A DNA stretch of 64,000 nt from Meiothermus granaticius NBRC 107808 (lineage in GTDB: Bacteria > Deinococcota > Deinococci > Deinococcales > Thermaceae), in the NCBI RefSeq assembly GCF_003574355.1, contig NZ_QWLB01000006.1:35920-99919 (forward strand), read 5' to 3'. Shown here in pieces: positions 1-7,832 of this stretch. The notes beneath the pieces were generated by a model. It saw only the letters and a list, made by a program, of their open reading frames with translations, did no database searches and was not told the DNA's origin. A program made the position numbers and the translations under genes. How positions within the stretch are numbered: the stretch's first letter is position 1; each line of letters begins with the position of its first letter.

Positions 1-302
1 AGATTCTGAAGCGGGCCAAGGGCTTCTATGCCTTGCGCTCCAAGAGCGTTCGCAAGGCCCGCGAGACCCTGTTTAGCGGAGCCATGCGCTCCTTCAACGA
101 TCGCCGCAAGAAGAAGGGGGACATGCGGCGCATCTGGATCGTGCGCATCAATGCCGCTGCCAGACAGCACGGCTTGAGCTACAGCGTGTTTATGCACGGC
201 CTAAAGAAGGCGGGGATTGAGCTGGATCGCAAGATTCTGGCCGACCTGGCGGTGCGCCAGCCTGAGGCCTTTGCTGAGTTGGTCAACCGGGCTAAGGCCT
301 AG
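1..302 (+). CDS. rplT: 50S ribosomal protein L20, 5' end outside the window
   Basis: C-terminal 99 residues of L20, read in frame from base 3. L20 is usually close to 118 residues, so roughly 19 N-terminal residues lie upstream. Family features are the basic helix [18 protein letters not shown], the [14 protein letters not shown] segment and [19 protein letters not shown]20 binds 23S rRNA early in 50S assembly and in many bacteria also controls its own infC-rpmI-rplT message; those partners would be off the left edge. A strong intrinsic terminator follows 18 bp after the stop, so this is the last gene of its operon. Confidence 0.97.
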   Translation, partial: ILKRAKGFYALRSKSVRKARETLFSGAMRSFNDRRKKKGDMRRIWIVRINAAARQHGLSYSVFMHGLKKAGIELDRKILADLAVRQPEAFAELVNRAKA

Positions 303-320
303 GGCCCAACTTGCTCACAG

Positions 321-352
321 TAGGGACGCATAGCATGCGTCCCTATGTTTTT
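321..352 (+). terminator. Intrinsic terminator of the rplT operon
   Basis: A perfect 11-bp stem (321-331 pairing with 335-345, loop AGC) is followed by TGTTTTTT. The stop codon of the convergent thioesterase gene lies inside the right arm. The opposite strand has no T-tract, so it should act only on rplT. Confidence 0.93.
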
Positions 353-780
353 GGTGGGGCCTCGAGCCCCATTACCCCGAAAGCCTCCTGAATTGCCAGC
401 GGAACCGCCTTGGGCCGCCCCCGTACCGCATCAATCCAAACCCAGTCGGTATCGCACTCCACCAGCAGCGCGTGATCGGCAACCCGGCGCACCTCGTTAT
501 GGCGGCTGGCCCGAAAGCCTTTGAAAGCGGTGATCTGGGTAGAAACCTCCAGCCGATCGCCCAGCACTGCGGGGCGATGGTATCTAATCACATGCTGATA
601 CACCACCGGGATGACCCCCAGGGCTTTCAAAACAGGGAAGCCCATGCCCACCCGTGCAGCATGGGCTACCACCACATCTTCGATATAGCGCAAGTACACC
701 GTGTTGTTAACGTGCTCGAGCTCGTCAATATCCTCTGCACGAACGATGATCTGGTGTTGGTGATGGGTGCGCGGATCCAT
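343..780 (-). CDS. Acyl-CoA thioesterase, 4HBT/YbgC hotdog family
   Basis: A 145-residue hotdog-fold protein. The active-site region contains EHVNNTVYLRYIEDV, matching the family pattern in which an acidic residue starts the central helix. It hydrolyses acyl-CoA thioesters; the physiological substrate cannot be read from sequence. I chose the ATG at 780 because it begins a typical family N-terminus (MDPRTHHQHQIIVRAEDIDE); an upstream in-frame TTG at 885 would add 35 residues without family character and would run into the promoter of the divergent kinase. A second 4HBT protein lies at 13768-14208. The gene is convergent with rplT. Confidence 0.85.
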   Translation of the reverse strand: MDPRTHHQHQIIVRAEDIDELEHVNNTVYLRYIEDVVVAHAARVGMGFPVLKALGVIPVVYQHVIRYHRPAVLGDRLEVSTQITAFKGFRASRHNEVRRVADHALLVECDTDWVWIDAVRGRPKAVPLAIQEAFGVMGLEAPPKT

Positions 781-880
781 ACACCCTAAGGTAACCGATG
801 GGGGAAGAGGGTGCCTGAGGGAGTCCCAGGTCTGAGCCCACGGTTTAGTCCGGCCCTGGGTTTCTCTCACCTGGAGGCGA

Positions 881-886
881 TACAAT
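881..886 (+). promoter_or_regulatory. -10 box of the sensor kinase gene (leaderless)
   Basis: TACAAT lies six bases before the ATG at 893, so transcription should start at or next to the start codon. No convincing -35 box is seen. Confidence 0.6.
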
Positions 887-892
887 TACCCC

Positions 893-2179
893 ATGCTGGC
901 TCGAGTCCAAGGGTTTTTCCTCGAGCGCCCTGTAGCCCGGGTGGTGGCTTTCTTCACCGCGCTTAATCTGCTCACCGTGTTGGGCTTTACCCTGCTGGTT
1001 CCGGCCCGGCCCATCACCCTCTCGGCCCATCTGCCGATCAACGACCCTACCCAGACCGCTGTGCGCGTAGGGGCCGCCCTGGGGCTATATGCCCTGGTGC
1101 TGTGGGGGGTGCGGCCTGGGGTGCGCCGGGCCTGGGAACTGCTGGTTCTGGCCCTGGTCGGGGCGCTGGTGCTGGGGACCCTCACCCATTACTATCTGCC
1201 CTTTCTGGCCCTGGGGCTGATCCCGGTGGTTGCTCGCTATTGGATGCCACTGTGGGCGGTGCTGCTATTGGTAGCAGGAATTGTCGCCCTTTCGGCCTGG
1301 TGGGCCACCCACGAACCCCTGCAAATCACCTTCGAGATCGTCCAGACCGAGAACCCAAGGGGAGGGGGCTGGAGCGTACAGGCCAGACCCACACCCTACC
1401 CCAATCTGGGCCTGGCTTTCTTCGTATTCATCGCTTTCCTGTTCGCGGGGTACTCGCTATTCGCCCTCGAGGTTCTGGTGCGTGAAGCTCGAGCCAAAGA
1501 AGAGCTCTGGAACACCCGCCGAGAGTTGCTGGAAGCCTCGCGCCAAACCGGAATTTTAGAGGAGCGGCAGCGGCTGGCCCGGGAAATCCACGACACCCTG
1601 GCCCAGAACTTCGCCAGCATCGTGGTCCAGCTCGAGGCGGCTGAGGCCGCTGCTGAAAACGAAACCTCTGCCGGACGCCACCTCGAGCAAGCCCGCAACT
1701 CTGCCCGCGAAGGGCTCTCCGAGGCTCGGCGGATGGTCTGGGCCATGCGCCCGGAGATTCTCGAGAACGCCTCCCTGCCTGAAGCCTTGAGCCGCTTGTT
1801 GCGGCGCTGGCAAGAGGAGAGTCGGGTAGAAGCCACCCTCACCGTGACCGGGGATCCCCGCCCGCTGCATCCCGAGCTCGAGGTGAGCCTGTTGCGCATC
1901 GCCCAAGAGGCCTTGGCCAATGTGCGCAAACACTCCCAGGCCAAAACCGCCTCGGTTACCCTGTCCTACTTAGATGACCTGGTGCTAATGGACATCCAGG
2001 ACGACGGAGTGGGGTTGCAGCCGGCCTTGGTCGGGAGCTTTGGGCTGCGCTCCATGCGTGAACGGGTGGAGCGGCTGGGGGGGGTGTTCACCCTCGAGAG
2101 CGAGCGTGGGCTGGGCACCATTCTGGCGGTCAGCCTACCCCTGGAGCCCCCGGTGAGCCCAGCCGAGGTGGTCGCGTGA
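893..2179 (+). CDS. Sensor histidine kinase, NarL/DesK type
   Basis: A membrane-bound sensor kinase of 428 residues. Several hydrophobic segments fill residues 15-135 and another lies near 170-190. A coiled linker leads into a HisKA_3 dimerisation domain with phospho-acceptor His233 in RQRLAREIHDTLAQNF. The ATPase domain has the N-box Asn343 (ANVRKH), then DDGVGL and FGLRSMRERV glycine-rich motifs. The N-terminal region resembles no sensor domain I can name, so the signal is unknown. It is followed 28 bp later by a LuxR-type response regulator, its obvious partner. It probably starts as a leaderless message from TACAAT at 881. Confidence 0.93.
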   Translation: MLARVQGFFLERPVARVVAFFTALNLLTVLGFTLLVPARPITLSAHLPINDPTQTAVRVGAALGLYALVLWGVRPGVRRAWELLVLALVGALVLGTLTHYYLPFLALGLIPVVARYWMPLWAVLLLVAGIVALSAWWATHEPLQITFEIVQTENPRGGGWSVQARPTPYPNLGLAFFVFIAFLFAGYSLFALEVLVREARAKEELWNTRRELLEASRQTGILEERQRLAREIHDTLAQNFASIVVQLEAAEAAAENETSAGRHLEQARNSAREGLSEARRMVWAMRPEILENASLPEALSRLLRRWQEESRVEATLTVTGDPRPLHPELEVSLLRIAQEALANVRKHSQAKTASVTLSYLDDLVLMDIQDDGVGLQPALVGSFGLRSMRERVERLGGVFTLESERGLGTILAVSLPLEPPVSPAEVVA

Positions 2180-2207
2180 GGCAACTCCTGCCGGAAAGCC
2201 CTATACC

Positions 2208-2843
2208 ATGAACCCCATTCGAATCCTGGTGGCAGACGATCATCCGGTAGTCCGGGCCGGACTGGCTGGGCTGCTCAACTCTCAGCCCGATTTTGAGGTG
2301 GTGGGGGAGGCGGCCAATGGCGCAGAGGCCCTCGCCCTTGTGGAAAAGCTGCGCCCACAGGTGGTCTTGATGGACTTGCGGATGCCTCAGATGGATGGGG
2401 TGACCGCAATCCGCCAAATTCGCAGCCATCACCCCAAAACCCACGTGTTGGTCCTAACCACTTACGACAGCGACAGCGAGATCGTGCGCGCGGTAGAGGC
2501 TGGGGCAACCGGCTACCTGCTCAAGGACGTGCCCCGTGAGGAGCTCTTTCGGGCGGTGCGGCTATGTGCTCGAGGGGAGGCGGTGCTCTCCCCACCCGTA
2601 GCCGCACGGCTGTTGGGCCGGATGCGTGGCCCCGCCGAGGAGAATTTATCCACGCGTGAGCTCGAGGTGCTCACCTTAGTGGCCAAAGGCTACTCCAACA
2701 AGGAGGTGGCTCGAGCCCTAAAAATCAGCGAGGCCACTGTCAAAACCCACCTGCTGCACACCTTCGGTAAGCTCGGGGTAGATGACCGCACCGCAGCGGT
2801 GACCGCGGCCCTGGAGCGGGGAATTCTACGGCTGGAAGGCTGA
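2208..2843 (+). CDS. LuxR/NarL-family response regulator
   Basis: A 211-residue regulator. The receiver domain (about residues 4-120) has the acidic pocket ADDH, phospho-acceptor Asp56 in VVLMDLRMPQMDG and the conserved Lys in LLKDV. The C-terminal LuxR helix-turn-helix (about 147-202) reads LSTRELEVLTLVAKGYSNKE followed by the ATVKTHL recognition helix. Phosphorylation by the kinase at 893-2179 should control dimerisation and DNA binding. The target genes cannot be identified here; the envelope protein gene immediately downstream is a candidate on position alone. Confidence 0.95.
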   Translation: MNPIRILVADDHPVVRAGLAGLLNSQPDFEVVGEAANGAEALALVEKLRPQVVLMDLRMPQMDGVTAIRQIRSHHPKTHVLVLTTYDSDSEIVRAVEAGATGYLLKDVPREELFRAVRLCARGEAVLSPPVAARLLGRMRGPAEENLSTRELEVLTLVAKGYSNKEVARALKISEATVKTHLLHTFGKLGVDDRTAAVTAALERGILRLEG

Positions 2844-2985
2844 AACCCACCTTGGCCCTCTTCAGGAAGGGTCGGCCTGGGCCCTATCCGCTTCCCCGTG
2901 GAGCGGCTTAGATTAAGAGACATTCGGATGGATCACCGACAAACCAGCCGTGAGCCCGCTACCATTGGGCCGTTTGGAGGCCTGC

Positions 2986-3741
2986 ATGAAGAAAGCCCTG
3001 CTGACCGCTCTACTCTCTGCCGCCCTGGGCAGCCTGGCCCTAGCGGATGGTTTCTCGCTCACGGTCAACCTGCCCATTTTGCCGCAGTTCGGAATCTTGG
3101 GCGGACAATTCATCTCACCCTACCGCAGCTATCGCGGCACCGCCCTCAACTACACCGTCAGCACCGCCAATAACGTGGTGGTGGGCGGGAGCCTGCGCCC
3201 GGGCTTCTCTGCTGGGAATTTCGCCCTGAGCAGCCGGGTGGGCGGGGTGATCGTGACCAAGCTCAACCAAACCGATACCGGCTACGTGGAAGGGGCGGTT
3301 CACCTGGGTTCGAACCAGTATTTTGTGCCTGGTCCATTTGGCCTGGATGCCGATTTGGGCGGAGAGGTCTTCATCGCCCAGCGCGCCGCCCAGAACCTGG
3401 CCCTGTACGGGGGAGCCGGGCTTACCGGAACGCTCACGCTGGTGCCCTCCCTGCAGCTTGGGGCCATCCTCAACGCCTATGCTGGGCTCAAGCTCGAGCT
3501 AACCCAGGATTTGGATGGCTACCTCGAGGGTGGCCTGGTTTATCCCTTCGGGGGCAGCTTGGGCTACGATGTGACCGCTTCCTTGTACTACACGGTGATT
3601 CCCGGCGGGCGCATTGGAGTCTACACTGGCTTCCTCAACCAAAGTGGGGTGGGCGGGGCCGGGGCGTTCAAACTGGGGCTGGCCGGGGAGTTTACCGAGA
3701 AACCCGAGACCCTGGGCACGCCCGGCAACTACCTACCTTAA
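2986..3741 (+). CDS. Exported protein, probable outer-membrane beta-barrel
   Basis: A 251-residue protein with a clear signal peptide (MKKALLTALLSAALGSLALA, cleavage near ALA-DG). The mature part is rich in Gly, Tyr, Leu and alternating polar/hydrophobic stretches with many short turns, as in small beta-barrel proteins. I recognise no named family. The ATG at 2986 is preferred to the upstream in-frame GTG (2950) because GGAGG lies seven bases before it and the signal peptide begins exactly there. The gene follows the two-component system in the same direction and ends at a strong terminator, so regulation by that system is possible but unproven. Confidence 0.7.
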   Translation: MKKALLTALLSAALGSLALADGFSLTVNLPILPQFGILGGQFISPYRSYRGTALNYTVSTANNVVVGGSLRPGFSAGNFALSSRVGGVIVTKLNQTDTGYVEGAVHLGSNQYFVPGPFGLDADLGGEVFIAQRAAQNLALYGGAGLTGTLTLVPSLQLGAILNAYAGLKLELTQDLDGYLEGGLVYPFGGSLGYDVTASLYYTVIPGGRIGVYTGFLNQSGVGGAGAFKLGLAGEFTEKPETLGTPGNYLP

Positions 3742-3765
3742 TTGCCCCGTTGGATCTGGGGCACC

Positions 3766-3794
3766 AGCGGACGGCCTCTCACCGTCCGCTTTTT
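3766..3794 (+). terminator. Intrinsic terminator after the envelope protein gene
   Basis: A 9-bp perfect stem (3766-3774 with 3782-3790, loop of 7) leads into a run of T ending at 3794. It separates the upstream gene from glnA. Confidence 0.92.
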
Positions 3795-3813
3795 GCTTGG
3801 CTTTTAAGACCGG

Positions 3814-3819
3814 TATGCT
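3814..3819 (+). promoter_or_regulatory. -10 box of glnA (leaderless)
   Basis: TATGCT followed by six bases and the glnA ATG. T-rich sequence of the preceding terminator occupies the -35 position. Confidence 0.6.
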
Positions 3820-3825
3820 GGGCGT

Positions 3826-5172
3826 ATGGGCAGAAGCAAAGCCGACTTACTCGGTGAACTCAAAGCCAGAAACGTGCAGTTTCTGCGGCTGCAATTCACC
3901 GACATTTTGGGCATCAACAAAGCCGTAGAGCTGCCGGTCGCGCAGTTCGAGAAGGCCCTGGATGGCGAGGTGGTTTTTGATGGCAACTCGATCGAAGGGT
4001 TCGGGCGCAACGAGGTCGAGGAATCGGACATGCTGCTGCGGCCCGACTATGACACCCTGCTGGTCTACCCGGAAGGCTTAGAGCCTACCCCTCAGGGCAC
4101 GGTGGCCCGCCTCATCTGCGATGTGACCGACCCCAATGGGAAGCCCTTCGAAGGGGATCCGCGCCAGGTGCTCAAGCGCCAGCTCGAGCGCCTTTCCCAG
4201 CACGGGTTCGACAACTTTTACGTAGGGGCTGAACCGGAGTTCTTTCTCTTTGCCCGCAGCCCCGAGGGCAGCCCTACCACCCAGACCTTCGACCGGGCAG
4301 GGTACTTCGACCTGGCCCCCACCGACCGGGGCGAGGAAGCCCGTCGGGATATGGTGAACACCCTGGCGGCCTTGGGGTTTCAGATCGAGGCCGCCCATCA
4401 TGAGGGGGCTCCTGGGCAGCACGAGATTGATTTCAAGTACGCCGAGGCCCTCAAGACGGCGGATGATCTAACCACCTTTAAGTTCGTGGTCAAGCGGGTA
4501 GCCATTCACCATGGTCTCCACGCCACCTTCATGCCCAAGCCCGTAGCTGGGATCAACGGATCGGGGATGCACCTGCACCTCTCGCTGTTCAAGGGGGGCC
4601 AGAACGCCTTTTTTGATCCCCAGGGTGAGTACGAGCTGTCCAGCACCGCGCTCTCCTTTATCGCGGGGCTCCTGGAGCACACCGATGGGATGATGGCGGT
4701 AACCAACCCGCTGGTCAACTCCTACAAGCGCCTCACCCCAGGCTACGAGGCTCCGACCAGCGTGGCTTGGTCGGTCTCGCACCGCTCGGCGATGATCCGC
4801 GTGCCCAAGCGCAGAGGGGTGGGAACCCGGGCTGAATACCGGATCCCCGACCCTTCCTCCAATCCCTACCTGGCCTTGGCGGTGATCCTGGCCGCAGGGC
4901 TGGACGGCTTGGAGAACAAGCTCACCCCACCTCCCCCCATTGAGCGCAGCGTCTATGACCTCTCGGTACGCGATCGGCGCAAGTACCGGGTAAGCGAGCT
5001 GCCGGGCACTCTGGGGGAGGCCCTCGAGGCCCTGCGCAGGAATCGAATCATCCGCGAGGCCCTGGGCAAGGATGTTTACGATAACTTTGTGGCCGCCAAG
5101 GAGCTCGAGTGGGGCTCCTACCGCACCGCGGTTCACCGTTGGGAGTTGGACCAGTACCTGGCCGAGTATTAG
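3826..5172 (+). CDS. glnA: Type I glutamine synthetase
   Basis: A 448-residue GSI enzyme that condenses glutamate and ammonia with ATP to give glutamine. The beta-grasp N-domain (residues 1-105) is followed by the catalytic domain with GAEPEFFLF, the NGSGMHLHLSLF ammonium/metal region and the NPLVNSYKRL motif. The length and the C-terminal region fit the short GSI-alpha class. The segment where adenylylated enzymes carry a target Tyr reads SELPGTLGEALEAL, with no Tyr, so control by GlnE-type adenylylation is not expected; feedback inhibition is more likely. The message is probably leaderless. No clear terminator follows, although 5209-5244 can fold into a GC-rich hairpin. Confidence 0.97.
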   Translation: MGRSKADLLGELKARNVQFLRLQFTDILGINKAVELPVAQFEKALDGEVVFDGNSIEGFGRNEVEESDMLLRPDYDTLLVYPEGLEPTPQGTVARLICDVTDPNGKPFEGDPRQVLKRQLERLSQHGFDNFYVGAEPEFFLFARSPEGSPTTQTFDRAGYFDLAPTDRGEEARRDMVNTLAALGFQIEAAHHEGAPGQHEIDFKYAEALKTADDLTTFKFVVKRVAIHHGLHATFMPKPVAGINGSGMHLHLSLFKGGQNAFFDPQGEYELSSTALSFIAGLLEHTDGMMAVTNPLVNSYKRLTPGYEAPTSVAWSVSHRSAMIRVPKRRGVGTRAEYRIPDPSSNPYLALAVILAAGLDGLENKLTPPPPIERSVYDLSVRDRRKYRVSELPGTLGEALEALRRNRIIREALGKDVYDNFVAAKELEWGSYRTAVHRWELDQYLAEY

Positions 5173-5382
5173 AAAAGCCGCGCCTTGCCCTCCATACCAT
5201 TTGGCTCAGGGGGCTCCACCCATCGGTGGAGGGTCAGCCCCCCCCTGCGGCCTTTGTGCTAGCGCGTCCAGCACAGGCCTCAGCACCCCAAGGCGATTCG
5301 GGATGACCTCGAGCTGTACTCATAAACTCATCCAAACGGTGTAGGCTACACTTGGCCGGAAAGCCTAAATCACCCCCCATCG

Positions 5383-5413
5383 TTGACAAAAATCGGCGCA
5401 GGGTAGGTAGAAT
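5383..5413 (+). promoter_or_regulatory. Promoter of the branched-chain amino acid binding-protein gene
   Basis: A consensus TTGACA (5383-5388) and TAGAAT (5408-5413) with a 19-bp spacer, two longer than ideal. It lies about 45 bp before the start codon at 5459, leaving a short leader with an AGGAGG ribosome-binding site. The upstream interval 5173-5382 holds no gene; its only visible structure is a GC-rich imperfect hairpin at 5209-5244 without a T-tract. Confidence 0.7.
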
Positions 5414-5458
5414 AGGCCAGCCAAAACCAGGCTAACTAGATACCTCAGGAGGAACGGC

Positions 5459-6613
5459 ATGAAGAAACTGGCAATTCTGGCAACAGGGGTCTTGGCCCTC
5501 AGCCTGGCCTCAGCCCAGACCGTTATCAAGATCGCTTCGGTATCCCCCCTTTCTGGACCCCAGTCCGTGCTGGGTGAGAGCATCAAGCTGGGGGCTCAGC
5601 TCGCCATCGAGGAGGCCCAGCCCCGGTTTAAGGCCATGGGCTTTGACCTCCAGTTCGCCCCCCAGGATGACCAGGCTACCCCCGATGTCGGCGTGGCGGT
5701 GGCGCGGCGCATCGTCAACGACCCGGATCTCTTGGGCGTGGTCGGGCACCTCAATTCCGGCGTGGCCATCCCGGCCTCAGAGGTCTATAAAGACACCAAC
5801 CTGGTGATGGTCTCCCCGGCCAACACCAACCCCCGGATCACCGATCGCGGTTACTTGAATGTGAACCGGGTCTGCGGCCGTGACGACGTGCAGGGTCCGG
5901 TAGGGGCCGAGTACGCGGTCAAGACCCTTAAAAAGACCCGGCTCTTCGTGATCCACGACAAAACCGCCTACGGGCAGGGTTTGGCCGAGGCCTTTGCCAA
6001 CCGGGCCAAGGAGCTCGGAGCCACCGTGGTGAGCTTTGTGGGCACTGAGGAAGCCTCTAACTTCCAGCCCCTGATCCTCCAGATGCGGGCCCAGAAACCA
6101 GACCTGGTCTACTACGGTGGAATCTACGACAAGGGCGGTGTGCTCATCAAGCAGATGCGCGAGCGCGGTCTGGCCATGCCGGTGATGGGTGGCGACGGTC
6201 TGGATAGCTCGGAGCTGGTCAAGATCGCGGGCAAGGCGGTCATTGGCACGCTCTACACCACCACCTCTGGCCCGATTGATACCCTGCCCAAGGCGGCGGC
6301 CTTCGCCAAAAACTACAAGGCCAAGTTCGGTAAGGACTCCGAGGCCTATGGAGCCTACGCCTACGATGCCACCAATGTGATCCTGGCGGGCCTTGAGGCT
6401 GCCATCAAGGCCAACGGGGGCAAAAAGCCCACCCGTGAGGAAGTCGCCAAGGCCGTGCGTCAGGTCAAGCTCGACGGCATTACTGGGCGCATCGAGTTCG
6501 ACGACAAAGGGGACCGCAAGCTCTCCGATTACTACGTGATCTACATGAAGACCGACAGCTACCCTGGGGTGGTGCAGAAGATCATCCAGTTCGCCCCGCC
6601 CAAGAAGGGCTAA
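5459..6613 (+). CDS. livJ: Branched-chain amino acid ABC transporter, solute-binding protein
   Basis: A 384-residue type I periplasmic binding protein (Leu/Ile/Val-binding fold). The signal peptide is MKKLAILATGVLALSLASA, cleaved before QTVIK; no lipobox is present, so the protein is free in the periplasm-like space. The body carries VSPLSGPQSVLGE, GHLNSGVAIPASEVY and SPANTNPRITDRG, which are typical ligand-pocket segments of this family. The AGGAGG at 5448 sets the start. It is separated from the permease genes by a terminator and a second promoter, consistent with higher expression of the binding protein than of the membrane parts. LivJ-like proteins can also bind other amino acids or amides. 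Confidence 0.94.
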   Translation: MKKLAILATGVLALSLASAQTVIKIASVSPLSGPQSVLGESIKLGAQLAIEEAQPRFKAMGFDLQFAPQDDQATPDVGVAVARRIVNDPDLLGVVGHLNSGVAIPASEVYKDTNLVMVSPANTNPRITDRGYLNVNRVCGRDDVQGPVGAEYAVKTLKKTRLFVIHDKTAYGQGLAEAFANRAKELGATVVSFVGTEEASNFQPLILQMRAQKPDLVYYGGIYDKGGVLIKQMRERGLAMPVMGGDGLDSSELVKIAGKAVIGTLYTTTSGPIDTLPKAAAFAKNYKAKFGKDSEAYGAYAYDATNVILAGLEAAIKANGGKKPTREEVAKAVRQVKLDGITGRIEFDDKGDRKLSDYYVIYMKTDSYPGVVQKIIQFAPPKKG

Positions 6614-6632
6614 AACCCTGTTCGATCAAGCC

Positions 6633-6662
6633 AGCGGCTCCCTCGGGGGCCGCTTGGTTTTT
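6633..6662 (+). terminator. Intrinsic terminator after the binding-protein gene
   Basis: The stem AGCGGC(TCC)/(GGG)GCCGCT is followed by TGGTTTTT. Some read-through into the permease genes is plausible. Confidence 0.82.
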
Positions 6663-6702
6663 GGCTCGGATCCCCACCATGCCAACTCCAGGTAAATACC
6701 GG

Positions 6703-6731
6703 TTGTCAGGGGAAGGTCAACCCGGTATACT
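6703..6731 (+). promoter_or_regulatory. Promoter of the liv permease-ATPase operon
   Basis: TTGTCA (6703-6708), a 17-bp spacer and a perfect TATACT (6726-6731): one of the best promoters in the window. It gives a leader of about 115 bases before the TTG start at 6855. A second TATAGT at 6795-6800 is flanked by short arms ACGGAG/CTCCGT (6776-6781 and 6803-6808), which could be a second start site or an operator. Confidence 0.8.
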
Positions 6732-6854
6732 CTGCCCAGCTTGAAACAAGAATGGGTACGAACAGCGTCTGATGCACGGAGTGGTTCTTTTTGGTATAGT
6801 TCCTCCGTCACCTTGTGAAACTTGCCTTGCATCACATTCCAGGAGGAAAACCGC

Positions 6855-7832
6855 TTGTCCATCGCTGAACTGCTCTCGATCTTGCCCCAAACCCTGCTCG
6901 AGGGGCTGCTCTTGGGGTTTGTCTACGCTATGGTGGCCCTCGGCTATACCATGGTCTATGGGGTGTTGGGGCTCATCAATTTCGCCCACTCGGAGATCTT
7001 CATGATCGGGGCGGTTACCGGGATTGAGGTCTTCCGCTATCTAGGCAATGGGGGCAACCCCTACCTGATTTTGCTGCTGGCCTTCATCGTAGCCGCAGCG
7101 GTCTCGGGAACGGTGGCGGTTTTGGTCGAGCGCCTGGCCTACCGGCCCCTGCGCCGCCGGGGTTCCAAAAACGTGCTGGTTCCGCTCATCACGGCGATCG
7201 GGGTTTCCTTCTTGCTGCAAGATCTGGTGCGGGCGATCGAGGCCCTGTGGCATAACGAGTTCAACCTGCAATACCCCAGCTACGACACCTTCAACTACGA
7301 TGTTCTCTCTAAGCTAGGGAGCCCCCTGGGCCTAACCCTGGCCGTCAAGGGCCTTATCGTGATCCTGGTCTCCATCTTGATGCTGGCCGGGCTCAACTAC
7401 CTGGTCAACCGCACCAAGCTGGGCAAAGCCATCCGGGCCGTGGCTCAGGATATGAGCACCGCCGGGCTGATGGGCATCAACCCCGATGTGATCATCTCGC
7501 GCACCTTTCTGATCGGGGGTTCGCTGGCCGGGGTGGCAGGGGTGCTGTTCGGGTTGGTGTATACCAACGTTACCCCTTATTCCGGCTTCCAACCTGGGAT
7601 CAAGGCCTTTACTGCGGCGGTCCTGGGGGGGATCGGCAACATCCCCGGAGCGGTGGCCGGTGGGCTGGTGCTGGGGGAGCTCGAGACCCTGGGTGGAACC
7701 TACCTGGGCTTTTTGACCGGAGGCAATTTCGGCAGCGAGTACGCCCAGGTGCTGGCCTTTTTGATCCTGATTCTGATTCTGCTCTTCCGGCCCCAGGGCT
7801 TGTTTGGCCAGAATGTGAGTGAAAAGGTATGA
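6855..7832 (+). CDS. livH: Branched-chain amino acid ABC transporter permease, LivH type
   Basis: A 325-residue inner-membrane permease of the LivH family. It opens with a short amphipathic stretch and then GFVYAMVALGYTMVYGVLGLINFAH, split here as the family signature ALGYTMVYGVLGLINFAH. The cytoplasmic loop with RAVAQDMSTAGLMGINPD is the site that docks on the ATPase. I set the start at the TTG at 6855 because AGGAGG at 6841-6846 is eight bases upstream; an in-frame ATG at 6822 lies before that site and would add 11 unlikely residues. The stop overlaps livM by four bases (ATGA), indicating translational coupling. Confidence 0.94.
   Translation: MSIAELLSILPQTLLEGLLLGFVYAMVALGYTMVYGVLGLINFAHSEIFMIGAVTGIEVFRYLGNGGNPYLILLLAFIVAAAVSGTVAVLVERLAYRPLRRRGSKNVLVPLITAIGVSFLLQDLVRAIEALWHNEFNLQYPSYDTFNYDVLSKLGSPLGLTLAVKGLIVILVSILMLAGLNYLVNRTKLGKAIRAVAQDMSTAGLMGINPDVIISRTFLIGGSLAGVAGVLFGLVYTNVTPYSGFQPGIKAFTAAVLGGIGNIPGAVAGGLVLGELETLGGTYLGFLTGGNFGSEYAQVLAFLILILILLFRPQGLFGQNVSEKV

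Noticed and set aside
5209..5244. GC-rich hairpin after glnA as a terminator
   Set aside because: The stem needs a six-base bulge and has no following T-tract, so I did not list it as a terminator.
6732..6854. Riboswitch in the liv permease leader
   Set aside because: The leader is 115-120 bases, but I see no match to a known aptamer; only 6-bp arms around TATAGT are present.
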